DNA of 64,000 nt. It comes from an uncultured Clostridia bacterium (GTDB lineage Bacteria > Bacillota > Clostridia > Christensenellales > Pumilibacteraceae). The notes below the pieces were generated by a model. It searched no databases. It worked only from the letters and a program-made list of their open reading frames with translations, and was not told where the DNA came from. Each line of letters starts with the position of its first letter. The stretch's first letter is position 1. The DNA lies in the NCBI GenBank assembly GCA_947175195.1, contig CAMWLQ010000007.1, positions 1 to 64,000 of the forward strand, written 5' to 3'. Shown here one piece after another: positions 37,479-46,349 of this stretch. Both the position numbers and the translations under genes were made by a program.

Positions 37479-38689
37479 TGCATTATTACTTTAAGGCGAA
37501 CTTTTTTACCCTTGCACAAAACGAACTCCGTTTTGTCGGTATAGGCGCCCACCTTGCCGGTAACGCTTTCAACCTTTTTATCGTCTATCTTGACGCCGCC
37601 GCCCTCTATAAGCCGCCGCGCCTCGCCCTTGGACGCGCAAACCTTGCACGCCACCATAACGTCGATCAAGCCGCTTTCGCCGTTGGCGGTTATGGTTACG
37701 GTGGGCATTTCCGCCGCGCCGCCCTCGAATGCCGCTTGTGCCTTAGCCTGAGCGTCGACAGCCGCAGCCTCGCCGTGGATAATCTTTACCACCTCGTATG
37801 CAAGCCGCTTTTTGGCGTTGTTTATACGCTCGTCGCGGTGCGCGCAAATACTCTTGATTTCGTCCAAATCGACATACGTCAAAAGCCGCAAGCAGTTTTC
37901 CACCTCTTCGTCATCGACGTTGCGGAAATACTGATACATTTCGTACGGCGTGGTTTTATTCGCGTCCAGCCACAGCGCGCCCTTTTGGGTCTTGCCCATC
38001 TTTTTGCCGTCCTTGGTTTCAAGCAACGTGCAGGTAAGCGCATATGCGTCCTTGCGCGCCACGCGGCGAATAAAGTCCGCGCCCGCAAGAATATTGCTCC
38101 ACTGGTCGTTACCGCCGATTTCAAGCATACAGCCGTAATCGGTGAAAAGGCGCAAAAAGTCGTATGCCTGCATGGGCATATAGTTGAATTCCAAAAAGCT
38201 CAAGCCCTTTTCAAGCCGCGTTTTAAAGCAATCGGCGGTGAGCATTTTGTTTACCGAAAGATAGGCGCCGTAATCGCGCAAAAAGTCTATATAGTTCAGC
38301 TTGCAAAGCCAGTCGGCGTTGTTTACAATGATTGCCGCGTTTTCGCCCTCAAAGCTCAAAAACCGCGCAAGCTGCGGCTTGATTTTTTCAACAAACCCTT
38401 CCACCGTTTCGCGCGTCATCATTTGCCGCATATCGTTGCGCCCGGACGGATCGCCTATCATAGCGGTGCCGCCGCCTACGAGCAAAATGGGCTTGTGCCC
38501 CGCCTTTTGCATAATGGACGCCGCCATCAGCGGTATAAAATGCCCTATGTGCAGGCTGTCCGCAGTGGGATCGAATCCGCAATAAAACGTGACCGACTGC
38601 GACCCCAAAAGCTGATAAAGATCGTCCTTGTACACTGTTTGTTTGATAAAACCGCGTGCCTCAAGCGTGTCGAAAACGTTTTGATTCAT
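37475..38689 (-). CDS. tyrS: Tyrosyl-tRNA synthetase
   Basis: About 404 aa from the ATG at 38689, with AGGAG eight bases upstream. The class-Ic catalytic motifs are visible: the HIGH-like DSLHIGHFIPLM near 45-56, the tyrosine pocket YDFLRLF and GGNDQWSNIL, and the KMSKS-like KKMGKTQKGA near 228. A C-terminal S4 RNA-binding domain (about 335-400) reads CASKGEARRLIEGGGVKIDD. It charges tRNA-Tyr. No T-box leader is visible in the 130 bp upstream, in contrast to many Firmicutes tyrS genes. Confidence 0.97.
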   Translation of the reverse strand: MNQNVFDTLEARGFIKQTVYKDDLYQLLGSQSVTFYCGFDPTADSLHIGHFIPLMAASIMQKAGHKPILLVGGGTAMIGDPSGRNDMRQMMTRETVEGFVEKIKPQLARFLSFEGENAAIIVNNADWLCKLNYIDFLRDYGAYLSVNKMLTADCFKTRLEKGLSFLEFNYMPMQAYDFLRLFTDYGCMLEIGGNDQWSNILAGADFIRRVARKDAYALTCTLLETKDGKKMGKTQKGALWLDANKTTPYEMYQYFRNVDDEEVENCLRLLTYVDLDEIKSICAHRDERINNAKKRLAYEVVKIIHGEAAAVDAQAKAQAAFEGGAAEMPTVTITANGESGLIDVMVACKVCASKGEARRLIEGGGVKIDDKKVESVTGKVGAYTDKTEFVLCKGKKVRLKVIMQ

Positions 38690-38790
38690 ATACAATTCTC
38701 CTATAGCATTTATACACAGTAATTGTAAACCTTTTTAACACAAATATCAACCCTTTACGCGCGACTTTTTATAAATGTATGACTAAAAAC

Positions 38791-38819
38791 TTGATTTTTT
38801 ATTGTTTTTATATTACAAT
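38791..38819 (+). promoter_or_regulatory. birA promoter, predicted leaderless
   Basis: TTGATT (38791-38796), a 17-nt spacer and TACAAT (38814-38819). The ATG at 38826 begins 7 nt after the -10 box, exactly where transcription should start. There is no Shine-Dalgarno sequence upstream. Confidence 0.7.
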
Positions 38820-38825
38820 ACAATT

Positions 38826-39578
38826 ATGGTACTTAACGAAAAATTCATTCGTTTACATACGGGACTGAATGTAAAGCTGGTCGATTCGTGCGAATCCACT
38901 TTCGACGAAATCGGCAAGTATGACGCAATAATCGCGCAGCGCCAAACAAAGGGCGTCGGCAGAGGCGACCATACGTTCTTTTGCCCCGACGGCGGACTGT
39001 ACATTGTTATGCGCGTACAGGGCGTGTACATAGACCCGCATACACTTACCCCCGCGGTCGGGCTTGCAGTGCACGACACCATTCAAGCCATGCTTGGCGT
39101 GCAAACCAAAATAAAATGGGTAAACGACATAATGCTCAAAGACAAAAAGGTCGCGGGCATATTGTGCAAATCGGTGCGCAAAGCCGAGTATCTTGTGGGC
39201 ATTGGCATAAACTACGCCACCGATCCCAAGGAACTGGAAAAAGCGGGACTCGGCGACATTGCAATATCCTTGGAGGCGCCCACCTCCCGCGCGTCAGCGT
39301 TTGTGACGGGTCTTTTGCGAATGATAAAGCGCGCGACCATAGCCACGTTTGACAATATCCGCTACGGCAACCTGTGCATAAATGTGGGTAAAACGGTGGA
39401 GTTCACCCACAACGGCATGACCGTGCGCGGTTATGCGGAAATGATAGACGCCGACGGCTCGCTGATTGTGCGCATAGGCAACGCCACCGTCGCGGTTGAC
39501 GCCGGCGAAGTGTCAATAATACGCAACGTAGACGGCGCAATCATATTGGACGATGACGATAGAATTGTAGCAAAATAA
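38826..39578 (+). CDS. birA: Biotin-protein ligase without HTH domain
   Basis: About 250 aa. The biotinyl-AMP motif KGVGRGDHTFFCPDGGLY is near residue 44, KWVNDIMLKDKKVAGILC near 98 and VGIGINY near 126. A C-terminal SH3-like domain (about 190-245) follows. It attaches biotin to carboxylase carrier domains. The N-terminal DNA-binding domain of bifunctional BirA is missing, so it is the monofunctional type and does not repress biotin genes itself. The start at 38826 rather than the frame start at 38802 is set by the promoter. Confidence 0.9.
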   Translation: MVLNEKFIRLHTGLNVKLVDSCESTFDEIGKYDAIIAQRQTKGVGRGDHTFFCPDGGLYIVMRVQGVYIDPHTLTPAVGLAVHDTIQAMLGVQTKIKWVNDIMLKDKKVAGILCKSVRKAEYLVGIGINYATDPKELEKAGLGDIAISLEAPTSRASAFVTGLLRMIKRATIATFDNIRYGNLCINVGKTVEFTHNGMTVRGYAEMIDADGSLIVRIGNATVAVDAGEVSIIRNVDGAIILDDDDRIVAK

Positions 39579-39599
39579 AAGGGGTGCTGTTGGTAGATT

Positions 39600-41138
39600 A
39601 TGAAACGTTTTTTAAAGTTCATGCAAAAGCTTATCGGCAATTTTTGGGTGCGGTTGATATTCCTTATCGGCTGCATTGTCGGCATACTCGCTTTGGGCGG
39701 TGCGTTCTCCCCGCCCGAAAAAATCGGCGAGAAAATCATGGAAATTATTACAAGCGTGGACGTGATTTCCATATTCCTGATTGCCGCAGTATCTTTGATT
39801 GTCGCCAGCGTTGTCGTCAAATGCATGAAACTGCTGGAAGAATCGTACAAGATTGACGACGACCACCACAAAATCATTTGCCGATACAACAAGCATCCCA
39901 AATACGCAATGGACAAAACAAAGGATTTTTGCGACAAGGACGGCGTTGTTATGTCGCTGTACAACGTTGTAGAGCGCCGCAAGCCACCCAAAAATCCCAT
40001 TGCCGACAAGTATTCGGACAGCTACAAAGCGCGCCAGGCCGATATAGATTCGTATATGAACGGCAAGCTGCAGCTGCCAAGCGTAAGCGTATTTGCCAAC
40101 ATTTTGGGCGATACCGAGGTCACATTTAACGACAGCACGGAAATGTTCGAGCTGCCGAGGTTTGTTACCGAAAACAAGCTGGCGCTTATGGGCGCGCACA
40201 AAAATTCCTCGTCGCGCAACAACGACACTATTCGCTTGGACGATATAGACTTTTCTAACGGCAGGCTTGTACTTAACACCCGCCGCACGCAGTATTACGA
40301 TATGCTTGTTACCAACCGTTGCATGGACTATTTGCTGGACGACACGGTTTCCATACGCGGAATGTTCGAGTACGGCTCAAAGGTAAGTCCCCTATCCGGG
40401 TCGCAGCTTGCCAATCAAATAGGCATTAATGGGCTTATTTTTTCCAAGGACGGCTACCTGCTTTTGGAAAAACGCGGGCACAGCAAAACCACTTGGAAAA
40501 ACAAATTCGCCCAGCCTATTTCGCTCGCCATGAAAAAGTCGGACGTCATACTCGAAGAGGACGGCAAAATCGGCAGTACTCCCAAGCACGCCGACGACAC
40601 GTTCCGAAAGATCATTCTCACCACCGTCAAAAAGAATTTCGGACTGGACGAGTCAGACCTTATCGGCTTTAACCTCTCCATCAACCTATTGGGCATTGCG
40701 CGCGATTTGCTGGAAGGCGGCAAGCCCAATATGTACTTTTACGTTATCGCAAAATACACGGCGGACGAGCTGACGGAAATACTGCAAAACAAATCGAAAA
40801 AGTTTGCGACGACCGCTCTTTCTGGACAAAAGCCCGACGAGGCATTGCCGTCGCTCACTGCAGAAAAGCTGGACAGCGATTTCTATCTTATCGACATGAA
40901 AGACATATTTATAGATTACGGCTACTCGCTGAAAGTGAAAGCGCGCAAAATAAAGCGCGTAAAACGTGAATATTACCCGCGAGTAGGCAGGCTTACACAA
41001 GCCACGGACGGATTTGGGTTCCGCTGCCTTCGGGCGTTTAACGGCAGTTTAAAGCGCGAATGCGGTGAGGCGTTGCTGGCGTGCATGTACTACGCCAATA
41101 TTTGCAACGAAAGAATACAAAAAGAGCTTTCTCTTTGA
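39600..41138 (+). CDS. Membrane protein with a Nudix-fold-like domain lacking the Nudix box
   Basis: A 512-aa protein. Two transmembrane helices (about 16-38 and 55-78) are followed by a long soluble part. Residues about 280-430 look Nudix-like: GINGLIFSKDGYLLLEKRG, then a strand-turn with QPISLAMK, and a FRKIILTTVKKNFGLDESDL helix. The catalytic G-x5-E-x7-REUxEE-x-GU box is not intact, so hydrolysis is doubtful. The rest is not recognised. It lies 21 bp after birA and 9 bp before the sugar kinase, so it may be part of a birA-to-dehydrogenase operon. A ligand-binding or receptor-like role is only a guess. Confidence 0.55.
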   Translation: MKRFLKFMQKLIGNFWVRLIFLIGCIVGILALGGAFSPPEKIGEKIMEIITSVDVISIFLIAAVSLIVASVVVKCMKLLEESYKIDDDHHKIICRYNKHPKYAMDKTKDFCDKDGVVMSLYNVVERRKPPKNPIADKYSDSYKARQADIDSYMNGKLQLPSVSVFANILGDTEVTFNDSTEMFELPRFVTENKLALMGAHKNSSSRNNDTIRLDDIDFSNGRLVLNTRRTQYYDMLVTNRCMDYLLDDTVSIRGMFEYGSKVSPLSGSQLANQIGINGLIFSKDGYLLLEKRGHSKTTWKNKFAQPISLAMKKSDVILEEDGKIGSTPKHADDTFRKIILTTVKKNFGLDESDLIGFNLSINLLGIARDLLEGGKPNMYFYVIAKYTADELTEILQNKSKKFATTALSGQKPDEALPSLTAEKLDSDFYLIDMKDIFIDYGYSLKVKARKIKRVKREYYPRVGRLTQATDGFGFRCLRAFNGSLKRECGEALLACMYYANICNERIQKELSL

Positions 41139-41147
41139 GGTGAAGGT

Positions 41148-42119
41148 ATGAACGGAAAAATTTCGGCTTTCGGAGAAATTATGTTGCGCCTATCCGCGGG
41201 CGACATCGGCATTGCCGCGGCAAACTCATTTGACGCGTGCTACGGCGGTACGGAATGTAACGTTTTGGCTTGCCTGTCGCAATTCGGGTACGCCACTCAA
41301 TATCTTACCGCCCTGCCCGATACCGAGCTTGGCAACGCCGCGGTAAACCACATAAAGAGTTTCGGCATAGACACGGACAGCATTGTGCGGCGCGGCGACG
41401 TTATGGGCATTTACTTTGTGGAAAACGGCAATGGCAGTCGCGGCTCTAACGTCATTTATATGCGCAGGTTTTCCGAGTTTACCCGCCTTACTCAAAACGA
41501 TTTCGATTACGACCGCATATTCGACGGCGTTACGCTTTTTCATATAAGCGGCATATCGTTTGCGCTGTCCGAAAGCAGCAAGCAGCTCGCATTCAGGCTG
41601 GTAGACGAGGCAAAGCGCCGCGGCGTTAAGGTCAGTTTCGATTTCAACTACCGCGCCAAGCTTTGGGACACAACGACAGCCGCGCAGTATCTTAAGCAAG
41701 CGGCAAGCAAGGCGGACATTGTTTTGGCAAGCACGCTCGACCTTTCGGTGTTTTTGAATACTACCGAGGCGGAGTACTACGACAAATTCAGCAGTGAATA
41801 TTTGATACTACGCGACCGTAAAATATTATCGGCGGACAAACACAGCGTCAAGGTTACCGTTTGCCACAACAACGGACAGTCCGTAGACCGCTACTCCTCG
41901 CCTGTCGTGGAGTTTGCAGTTACCGAAAAAATCGGCGGCGGCGACGCGTTTGACGGCGCTATGCTGCACGGACTGCTTAGCGGCAAGGACGTAAAGTCTG
42001 CGACGACGTTTGCAATCGCGGCTTTCGCGTTAAAGCACAAAATAGCCGGCGATACTTTTGCCGGAACGGAAAACGACGTCAACGCATACAAAGCGACCTT
42101 CGGAGATTTGCTTAAATGA
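41148..42119 (+). CDS. PfkB-family sugar kinase, KDG-kinase-like
   Basis: A 323-aa ribokinase-fold protein. The N-terminal GEIMLRLSAGD and YGGTECNVLACLSQFG motifs and the C-terminal anion-hole IGGGDAFDGAML (near 265-276, with catalytic Asp) are present. The overall pattern is closest to 2-keto-3-deoxygluconate kinases. Overlap by 4 bp (ATGA) with a 2-hydroxyacid dehydrogenase suggests a joint sugar-acid pathway. Substrate identity is inferred from resemblance only; fructokinase or another PfkB sugar kinase is the alternative. GAGGTGAAGGT lies just upstream of the ATG. Confidence 0.8.
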   Translation: MNGKISAFGEIMLRLSAGDIGIAAANSFDACYGGTECNVLACLSQFGYATQYLTALPDTELGNAAVNHIKSFGIDTDSIVRRGDVMGIYFVENGNGSRGSNVIYMRRFSEFTRLTQNDFDYDRIFDGVTLFHISGISFALSESSKQLAFRLVDEAKRRGVKVSFDFNYRAKLWDTTTAAQYLKQAASKADIVLASTLDLSVFLNTTEAEYYDKFSSEYLILRDRKILSADKHSVKVTVCHNNGQSVDRYSSPVVEFAVTEKIGGGDAFDGAMLHGLLSGKDVKSATTFAIAAFALKHKIAGDTFAGTENDVNAYKATFGDLLK

Positions 42120-43063
42120 AAAAGAAAATTTTGCTGAGCATAGCCAAGCCCGACAAGGACTTCGACCGTTTGCATGCCGAGCTGTCGCGCGTTGCCGACG
42201 TAACGGTGGCGGATTTGGAAAACTACTCGCTTGACGGTATAGACGTTTTTATCGGCAAAAATATGCCCGAAAACAAGCTCAAAACAGCCGACAAGCTAAA
42301 AGCGGTGTTTGCTTATAAAACGGGCGTGGACGGCTTTCCGCTTGACGCGCTTAACGACAAAGGCATAATATTGTGCAACTCGCATATCAATTCGGAATAC
42401 ATTGCGCAATACGCGTTTGCGCTTGCCCTATCCATTACCGCGCGCGTAACGGAGTTCGACCGCAAAATGCGCAACGGCGACTGGGATATAGCCAATCCGT
42501 ACTGGAAAAATCTTTTCGATATGAAGGTCGGCATAGTCGGTTACGGCAGTATAGGTAAAGCCATTAACAAAGTGCTGCGCGACAACGGCATCCCCACGTA
42601 CACCATCGATCGCGGCAAAGCTTACGGCGACATCTCGCTTGTTCCGTCGCTGCAAGCGCTGTGCGAAAAGACCGATTTGCTTATGATTGCCCTGCCCCAA
42701 ACGCCCGAAACCGACAATATGTTTAACGGTGAGATTTTCAAGTTACTCAAAGGCAAATATATAGTAGACGTAGGCAGGAGCAACTGCATAGACGAACACG
42801 CGCTTTATACGTCGCTTAAAAACGGCGAGCTTGCGGGCGCGGCGATAGATACCTGGCGGCAAAAGCCTACGCCCGACAGTCCCATACTCAAGCCGTTTGA
42901 CGAGCCGTTCAACCAACTGAACAACATAGTGCTTTCGTCGCACAAGGCAATGCAAGTGGACGACGGGCACAGCAAGTACGTTGACGATACACTAAACAAC
43001 GTTTTGCTGTATTTGTCGGGTAAAACACCGCAAAACATTGTCGATCTTAAAAAGGGATATTAA
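42116..43063 (+). CDS. D-2-hydroxyacid dehydrogenase
   Basis: A 315-aa NAD-dependent enzyme. The dinucleotide loop VGIVGYGSIGKAI is near residue 140. The catalytic Arg is in VDVGRSNCID, a Glu/Asp region in AAIDTWRQKPTPDSP, and the catalytic His in VLSSHKAM near 280. The N-terminal catalytic domain is shorter than in PGDH. It reduces 2-keto acids or oxidises D-hydroxyacids; with the KDG-kinase-like neighbour a sugar-acid role is likely but unproven. Translationally coupled to the kinase gene by a 4-bp overlap. Confidence 0.85.
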   Translation: MKKKILLSIAKPDKDFDRLHAELSRVADVTVADLENYSLDGIDVFIGKNMPENKLKTADKLKAVFAYKTGVDGFPLDALNDKGIILCNSHINSEYIAQYAFALALSITARVTEFDRKMRNGDWDIANPYWKNLFDMKVGIVGYGSIGKAINKVLRDNGIPTYTIDRGKAYGDISLVPSLQALCEKTDLLMIALPQTPETDNMFNGEIFKLLKGKYIVDVGRSNCIDEHALYTSLKNGELAGAAIDTWRQKPTPDSPILKPFDEPFNQLNNIVLSSHKAMQVDDGHSKYVDDTLNNVLLYLSGKTPQNIVDLKKGY

Positions 43064-43069
43064 AAATAA

Positions 43070-43097
43070 CCGCACGGCAATCACCGTGCGGCTTTTT
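43070..43097 (+). terminator. Terminator of the kinase-dehydrogenase unit
   Basis: Perfect 8-bp stem CCGCACGG/CCGTGCGG (43070-43077 with 43084-43091), 6-nt loop, then CTTTTTG. Confidence 0.9.
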
Positions 43098-43125
43098 GTT
43101 TATAATCGCCTTTTAATCTTACAAA

Positions 43126-43542
43126 TCAATCGAACAGTACCGTTTCGATTTTAAGGTCGCAATAGTATTCCGCGGACCTGCAAGTGAATTTCAGCACGCT
43201 GTAATCGGGATCGGTTACGCCCTTTTTATAGAACAGCGAATCGCCAAACCGCCAAATCATATTCTTGGTCGGCTGGTCTTGGCAAACCTCCATATCGCCT
43301 ATCAATGTTGCGCCATGATATTTAAACCGTCCGCGCTTGTAAAAGTACACGCACGCCTTGTTATTTGCAAGATACTGCGCCACCTTTTTGGATGATGTGT
43401 TTGTGGAAAAATATATATCGTTGCCGTCAATCACGCGCGGCGCGAGCATGGCGCGGATTACGGGATAGCCGTTTTCGTCCACCGAGCCTATAAACGCCGT
43501 CTTTTGTTTTTTAATAAAGTCAAGTATATCTTGCTTTGTCAT
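43126..43542 (-). CDS. Pyridoxamine 5'-phosphate oxidase-family flavin-binding protein
   Basis: A 138-aa split-barrel protein. The family start FIGSVDENGYPVIRAM (near 18-33), IYFSTNTSSKKVAQYL (near 43) and YFYKRGRFKYHGATLIGDM segments fit the general-stress/PNPOx-like group that binds FMN or F420-type cofactors. No neighbours specify its substrate; the next minus-strand gene upstream is another flavin-type reductase, so a shared redox role is possible. The ATG at 43542 follows a 42-bp gap. Confidence 0.82.
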   Translation of the reverse strand: MTKQDILDFIKKQKTAFIGSVDENGYPVIRAMLAPRVIDGNDIYFSTNTSSKKVAQYLANNKACVYFYKRGRFKYHGATLIGDMEVCQDQPTKNMIWRFGDSLFYKKGVTDPDYSVLKFTCRSAEYYCDLKIETVLFD

Positions 43543-43584
43543 ATGTTCCTCTAAACCCGAATTATCATCGAAATCGCGATTACA

Positions 43585-44496
43585 TTACCGCTTTTTCTCG
43601 TTGCGCCGCTTATCGTTGATTATTTCGAGCGCGGTTTCGTCTATAACCGTGATGCCCTCTTGCTTGGCTATGCTTACCATTTGCGTGAGTGCCGCCTTCA
43701 AGAAAATACGCGGGATTTTTACAAGCCTTGCGCACGCCTCGTCGGTAAAAGTGACGTCGGGATCTATGCGTTTTGCGGCATACTTGACCGAATTCACGTC
43801 GCCGTCTTTTGCTTGAATTTTTTCGGGGAACGGTTTCTTAAACGCTGAACACCAGAAATTAGTACTGTCGCGGTAACCGTAATCGACGGGAACTTTGGGA
43901 AAACCCTTGGCGGTAACACCGTTTACTATCGCGTCGTAATACTTGTCTTTCATAAGTATTTTATCTATCTTGAGTATAAAGTGCGCGCCGAACTTGCTTG
44001 TAATTCCGTTAAAGTTGCGGTACGGCGGCTCATAGCCGTCTAGCGTACCCGCCTTGTCAAGGTGTGCGTCTTCGAGGCTATCGTCCCAAGTACATTCAAA
44101 TACTTGATATGCCTCCTTTACTACAAGCGGGCGCTCGCCGTCGGCTTGACCTTGTTCGAGCGTAAAAATGCAGTCCTTCATTTTCTCGTCGGTCGTATCA
44201 CCCGGAAAGCCGAGCCGTACCGCCTCGCGGAAATACTTGCGGTCATCAGTAATAAAGTTGAGTGAAACGCGACTACCGCGCAAAATATTTTGCGCCGTAT
44301 TGGAGCTGTTGCGGCACTCCAATATCATGGCGTAATAATCCTTGCCCGCAATATAGTACGGAAAGCACAACGAGTACGAGCCTAAATTTGTCTTACCGTT
44401 TTCGGCGACCGTGCCCACCAAAATCGTCGGCATCGGGAAAAACGCCGAGGTTTGGTAAAAGTTATCCACTATCCTAAGATCCTTAAACGAGCTCAT
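43585..44496 (-). CDS. Flavin reductase-like protein with C-terminal PCP_red-like tail
   Basis: A 303-aa protein. The N-terminal split-barrel flavin reductase domain covers about 1-240 (FFPMPTILVGTV, SYSLCFPYYIAG, NTAQNILRGSRVSLNFI). The C-terminal 50 residues (EACARLVKIPRIFLKAAL, then AKQEGITVIDETALEIIND) resemble the PCP_red helical domain found at the end of protochlorophyllide-reductase subunits and some ferredoxin-type oxidoreductases. GGAGGG lies just before the ATG at 44496. The fusion is uncommon to my knowledge; whether the tail functions cannot be told here. Confidence 0.75.
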   Translation of the reverse strand: MSSFKDLRIVDNFYQTSAFFPMPTILVGTVAENGKTNLGSYSLCFPYYIAGKDYYAMILECRNSSNTAQNILRGSRVSLNFITDDRKYFREAVRLGFPGDTTDEKMKDCIFTLEQGQADGERPLVVKEAYQVFECTWDDSLEDAHLDKAGTLDGYEPPYRNFNGITSKFGAHFILKIDKILMKDKYYDAIVNGVTAKGFPKVPVDYGYRDSTNFWCSAFKKPFPEKIQAKDGDVNSVKYAAKRIDPDVTFTDEACARLVKIPRIFLKAALTQMVSIAKQEGITVIDETALEIINDKRRNEKKR

Positions 44497-44580
44497 ATTA
44501 CCCTCCGATATTTTAATGCCTTTTAATTAATTATACGCATCATAGTCCCATTTGTCAATACAACTGTATCTTTGTTTGGT

Positions 44581-45366
44581 TTATACAAAATCTATTAATC
44601 GCCCGGATGCGCTACCTACAAATCCGCCGCTGATGAGATGCTTTTTCATATTTTTTTGCAGGCTTGTATTTTCGGGTAGCTTATCGTATTCAATATCGGT
44701 TTTTCCGTATACCCATTGCAAGAATTCCTTTTCGGTTTTATTCCAGCTTGATATATCGAAACAATTTTTAAACTTGATTATATTGGAATGCTGCGGAAGT
44801 AGTTCATCCAATGCCGGTGACAGCAACCACGAATTACAAACGATATGGTATTGCTTTTCGGGAAAGTGTTTTACAGTAAAAGCATTAAACTCGTCAAGTG
44901 ACTTTTTGCAATTTTCTATACTGATATTCGCACCCGACGGAATATGTAAATGAACAACCTTTTCATCGTCGCGATATTCGTATTCGAGCTCGCCTATTTT
45001 AAATAAAGCGCATGACAACTGACGGTACGTCCACCAGCCACGGTCAAATCCGTAAACACCGTAGCTGGCGTAGTGTTCTTTTGCAAACCGTGTAAAACAA
45101 TACATTGTATCTATAAACATCTTTTCATCTATACCGTATCGGCGATATTTTTCATAGGTTATTACTGCGGCATTAAGCATACATGCAAACATTTTAAGCC
45201 CGTTATTGTCATTACCGAGTAAATCTTTAAGCTGCCGATACCCATCGAGTGCGGTGCTAATGTCAGTCAATGATTGCAATACTCCCCAAGGCACAAGCTT
45301 TTCGGAAATATACTGCAGCATCTCTTGCGGCACATTAATTTTTTCGCATAAATCTGTTACGTTCAT
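44581..45366 (-). CDS. Acyltransferase-like (DUF5596/GNAT-type) protein
   Basis: About 261 aa. The phrase GFDRGWWTYRQLSCALFKIGELEYEY (core WTYRQLSCALFKIGELEYE) near residue 115 and the later VHLHIPSGA, CNSWLLSPALDELLP and SNIIKFKNCF segments form a pattern seen in uncharacterised Firmicutes acyltransferase-like proteins. No enzyme activity has been shown here. I took the ATG at 45366 (no strong ribosome site). The frame opens at 45450, and a possible intermediate start lies at 45408. The gene is moderately AT-rich compared with its left neighbours. Confidence 0.55.
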   Translation of the reverse strand: MNVTDLCEKINVPQEMLQYISEKLVPWGVLQSLTDISTALDGYRQLKDLLGNDNNGLKMFACMLNAAVITYEKYRRYGIDEKMFIDTMYCFTRFAKEHYASYGVYGFDRGWWTYRQLSCALFKIGELEYEYRDDEKVVHLHIPSGANISIENCKKSLDEFNAFTVKHFPEKQYHIVCNSWLLSPALDELLPQHSNIIKFKNCFDISSWNKTEKEFLQWVYGKTDIEYDKLPENTSLQKNMKKHLISGGFVGSASGRLIDFV

Positions 45367-45470
45367 TTCGTAGTCTACCCATATTGATTTATGCTTATAT
45401 CTTACCATTATAATAACGAAAAAGCAAGCGTGAGTATGACAAAAAAACATTGCATAGTTTCACCGCCCGT

Positions 45471-45515
45471 CCACCACGAAAAAACGCACCCATTAGGGTG
45501 CGCATTTCGTGGTGG
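45471..45515 (-). terminator. Terminator nested in a larger palindrome
   Basis: An outer stem CCACCACGAAA/TTTCGTGGTGG encloses CGCACCC/GGGTGCG. On the minus strand the inner hairpin is followed by a T-run, so it can end the gene at 45645-46067. The outer arms are unusual for a simple terminator. The gap 45516-45644 shows nothing else. Confidence 0.65.
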
Positions 45516-45644
45516 AGCAATCGTAACCTAAAACGAATAATTTTTTGCAATAAGCTATTATACTTATGAGTTTAATATACATTCATTTTCTTTTTCAAAT
45601 TCTATATTAAAAATAATATCATTATCCAATAATTATTTTAATAC

Positions 45645-46067
45645 TTAAGGCTTTTCGATTTTATCGGCAAATTGATTGTTTTGTATCGATGAACCATTTT
45701 CATTGACTTCATAGTTAGTTACTTGTTGTTCATCGCTTGAGTGTATCTCACTATTTTGATTGTTTGTAACTAAACTATTTAGATAATCATTATCAATCGA
45801 ATACAATTTGTTGCGAATCAACTTTATGTCGCAACACATATTAACAAATACTTTAATAAAAACCCAAAAAATAAATGCAGCAATAAATGCAATAGGTATA
45901 ACAAAAACGCCCAATAAAATGGTTTCCGTGCTTTCAAGTTTAGCACCGTTCACTATGGTCACAATACCATAAATCAGTCCAATGCCCGCATATAAGCACA
46001 CAATTACATCAGCTAATACAGTAGCGTGAAAGATGAGCCTATCGTTTTTATCAAATTTGTTCTTCAT
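45645..46067 (-). CDS. Small two-helix membrane protein, unrecognised
   Basis: A 140-aa protein. Two transmembrane helices (about 15-40 and 47-75) are followed by a Ser/Asn/Gln-rich, low-complexity C-terminal tail (about 95-140) rich in polar residues. No family was recognised. The gene is AT-rich compared with the chromosome to the left and is flanked by hairpins (terminator at 45471-45515, terminator-like hairpin and foldback upstream). This suggests a recently acquired or mobile context. Confidence 0.6.
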   Translation of the reverse strand: MKNKFDKNDRLIFHATVLADVIVCLYAGIGLIYGIVTIVNGAKLESTETILLGVFVIPIAFIAAFIFWVFIKVFVNMCCDIKLIRNKLYSIDNDYLNSLVTNNQNSEIHSSDEQQVTNYEVNENGSSIQNNQFADKIEKP

Positions 46068-46097
46068 AGTTTACCTCCATAAACTTAAATTTAACTA

Positions 46098-46130
46098 AAT
46101 AAAAAGTGCGCCAGCCTAAGCCAACGCACG
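46098..46130 (-). terminator. Terminator-like hairpin upstream of the small membrane protein gene
   Basis: Minus-strand stem GTGCG/CGCAC (46106-46110, 46125-46129), with weak inner GC pairs, followed by CTTTTTATTT. It lies just before the start at 46067 and could be an attenuator or end the transcript that crosses the foldback element. Confidence 0.45.
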
Positions 46131-46152
46131 AAAAACGCAAACTCCGACTGTC

Positions 46153-46300
46153 GCGAAACAAGTTAATGCAGTACGGAATGATACACTATACAAGCATAAA
46201 TGGAATTTGCATTTTTACCAAATTCTCATCGCTTATATAGTGTGTGAAATTATTGCAATAAAAAAACCGTACTCCTATTAGGGCATATAACTTGTTTCGC
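46153..46300. repeat. 148-bp foldback element (nested inverted arms)
   Basis: Nested perfect inverted arms: GCGAAACAAGTT (46153-46164) with AACTTGTTTCGC (46289-46300), GTACGG (46171-46176) with CCGTAC (46267-46272), ACACTATA (46183-46190) with TATAGTGT (46236-46243), and GAATTT (46203-46208) with AAATTC (46220-46225). It could be a MITE-like relic or a structured RNA. It occupies the otherwise gene-free 46068-46388 interval. Confidence 0.7.
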
Positions 46301-46349
46301 AATATTATTTTAACATATTACAAAAGGAATTGCAAGCATTTTACAAAAA

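Noticed and set aside
37478..38722. A 414-codon plus-strand frame opposite tyrS
   Set aside because: tyrS is intact with all catalytic motifs; the antisense frame has no motif.
38690..38801. T-box leader for tyrS
   Set aside because: The region is short and has no specifier hairpin, T-box core or terminator.
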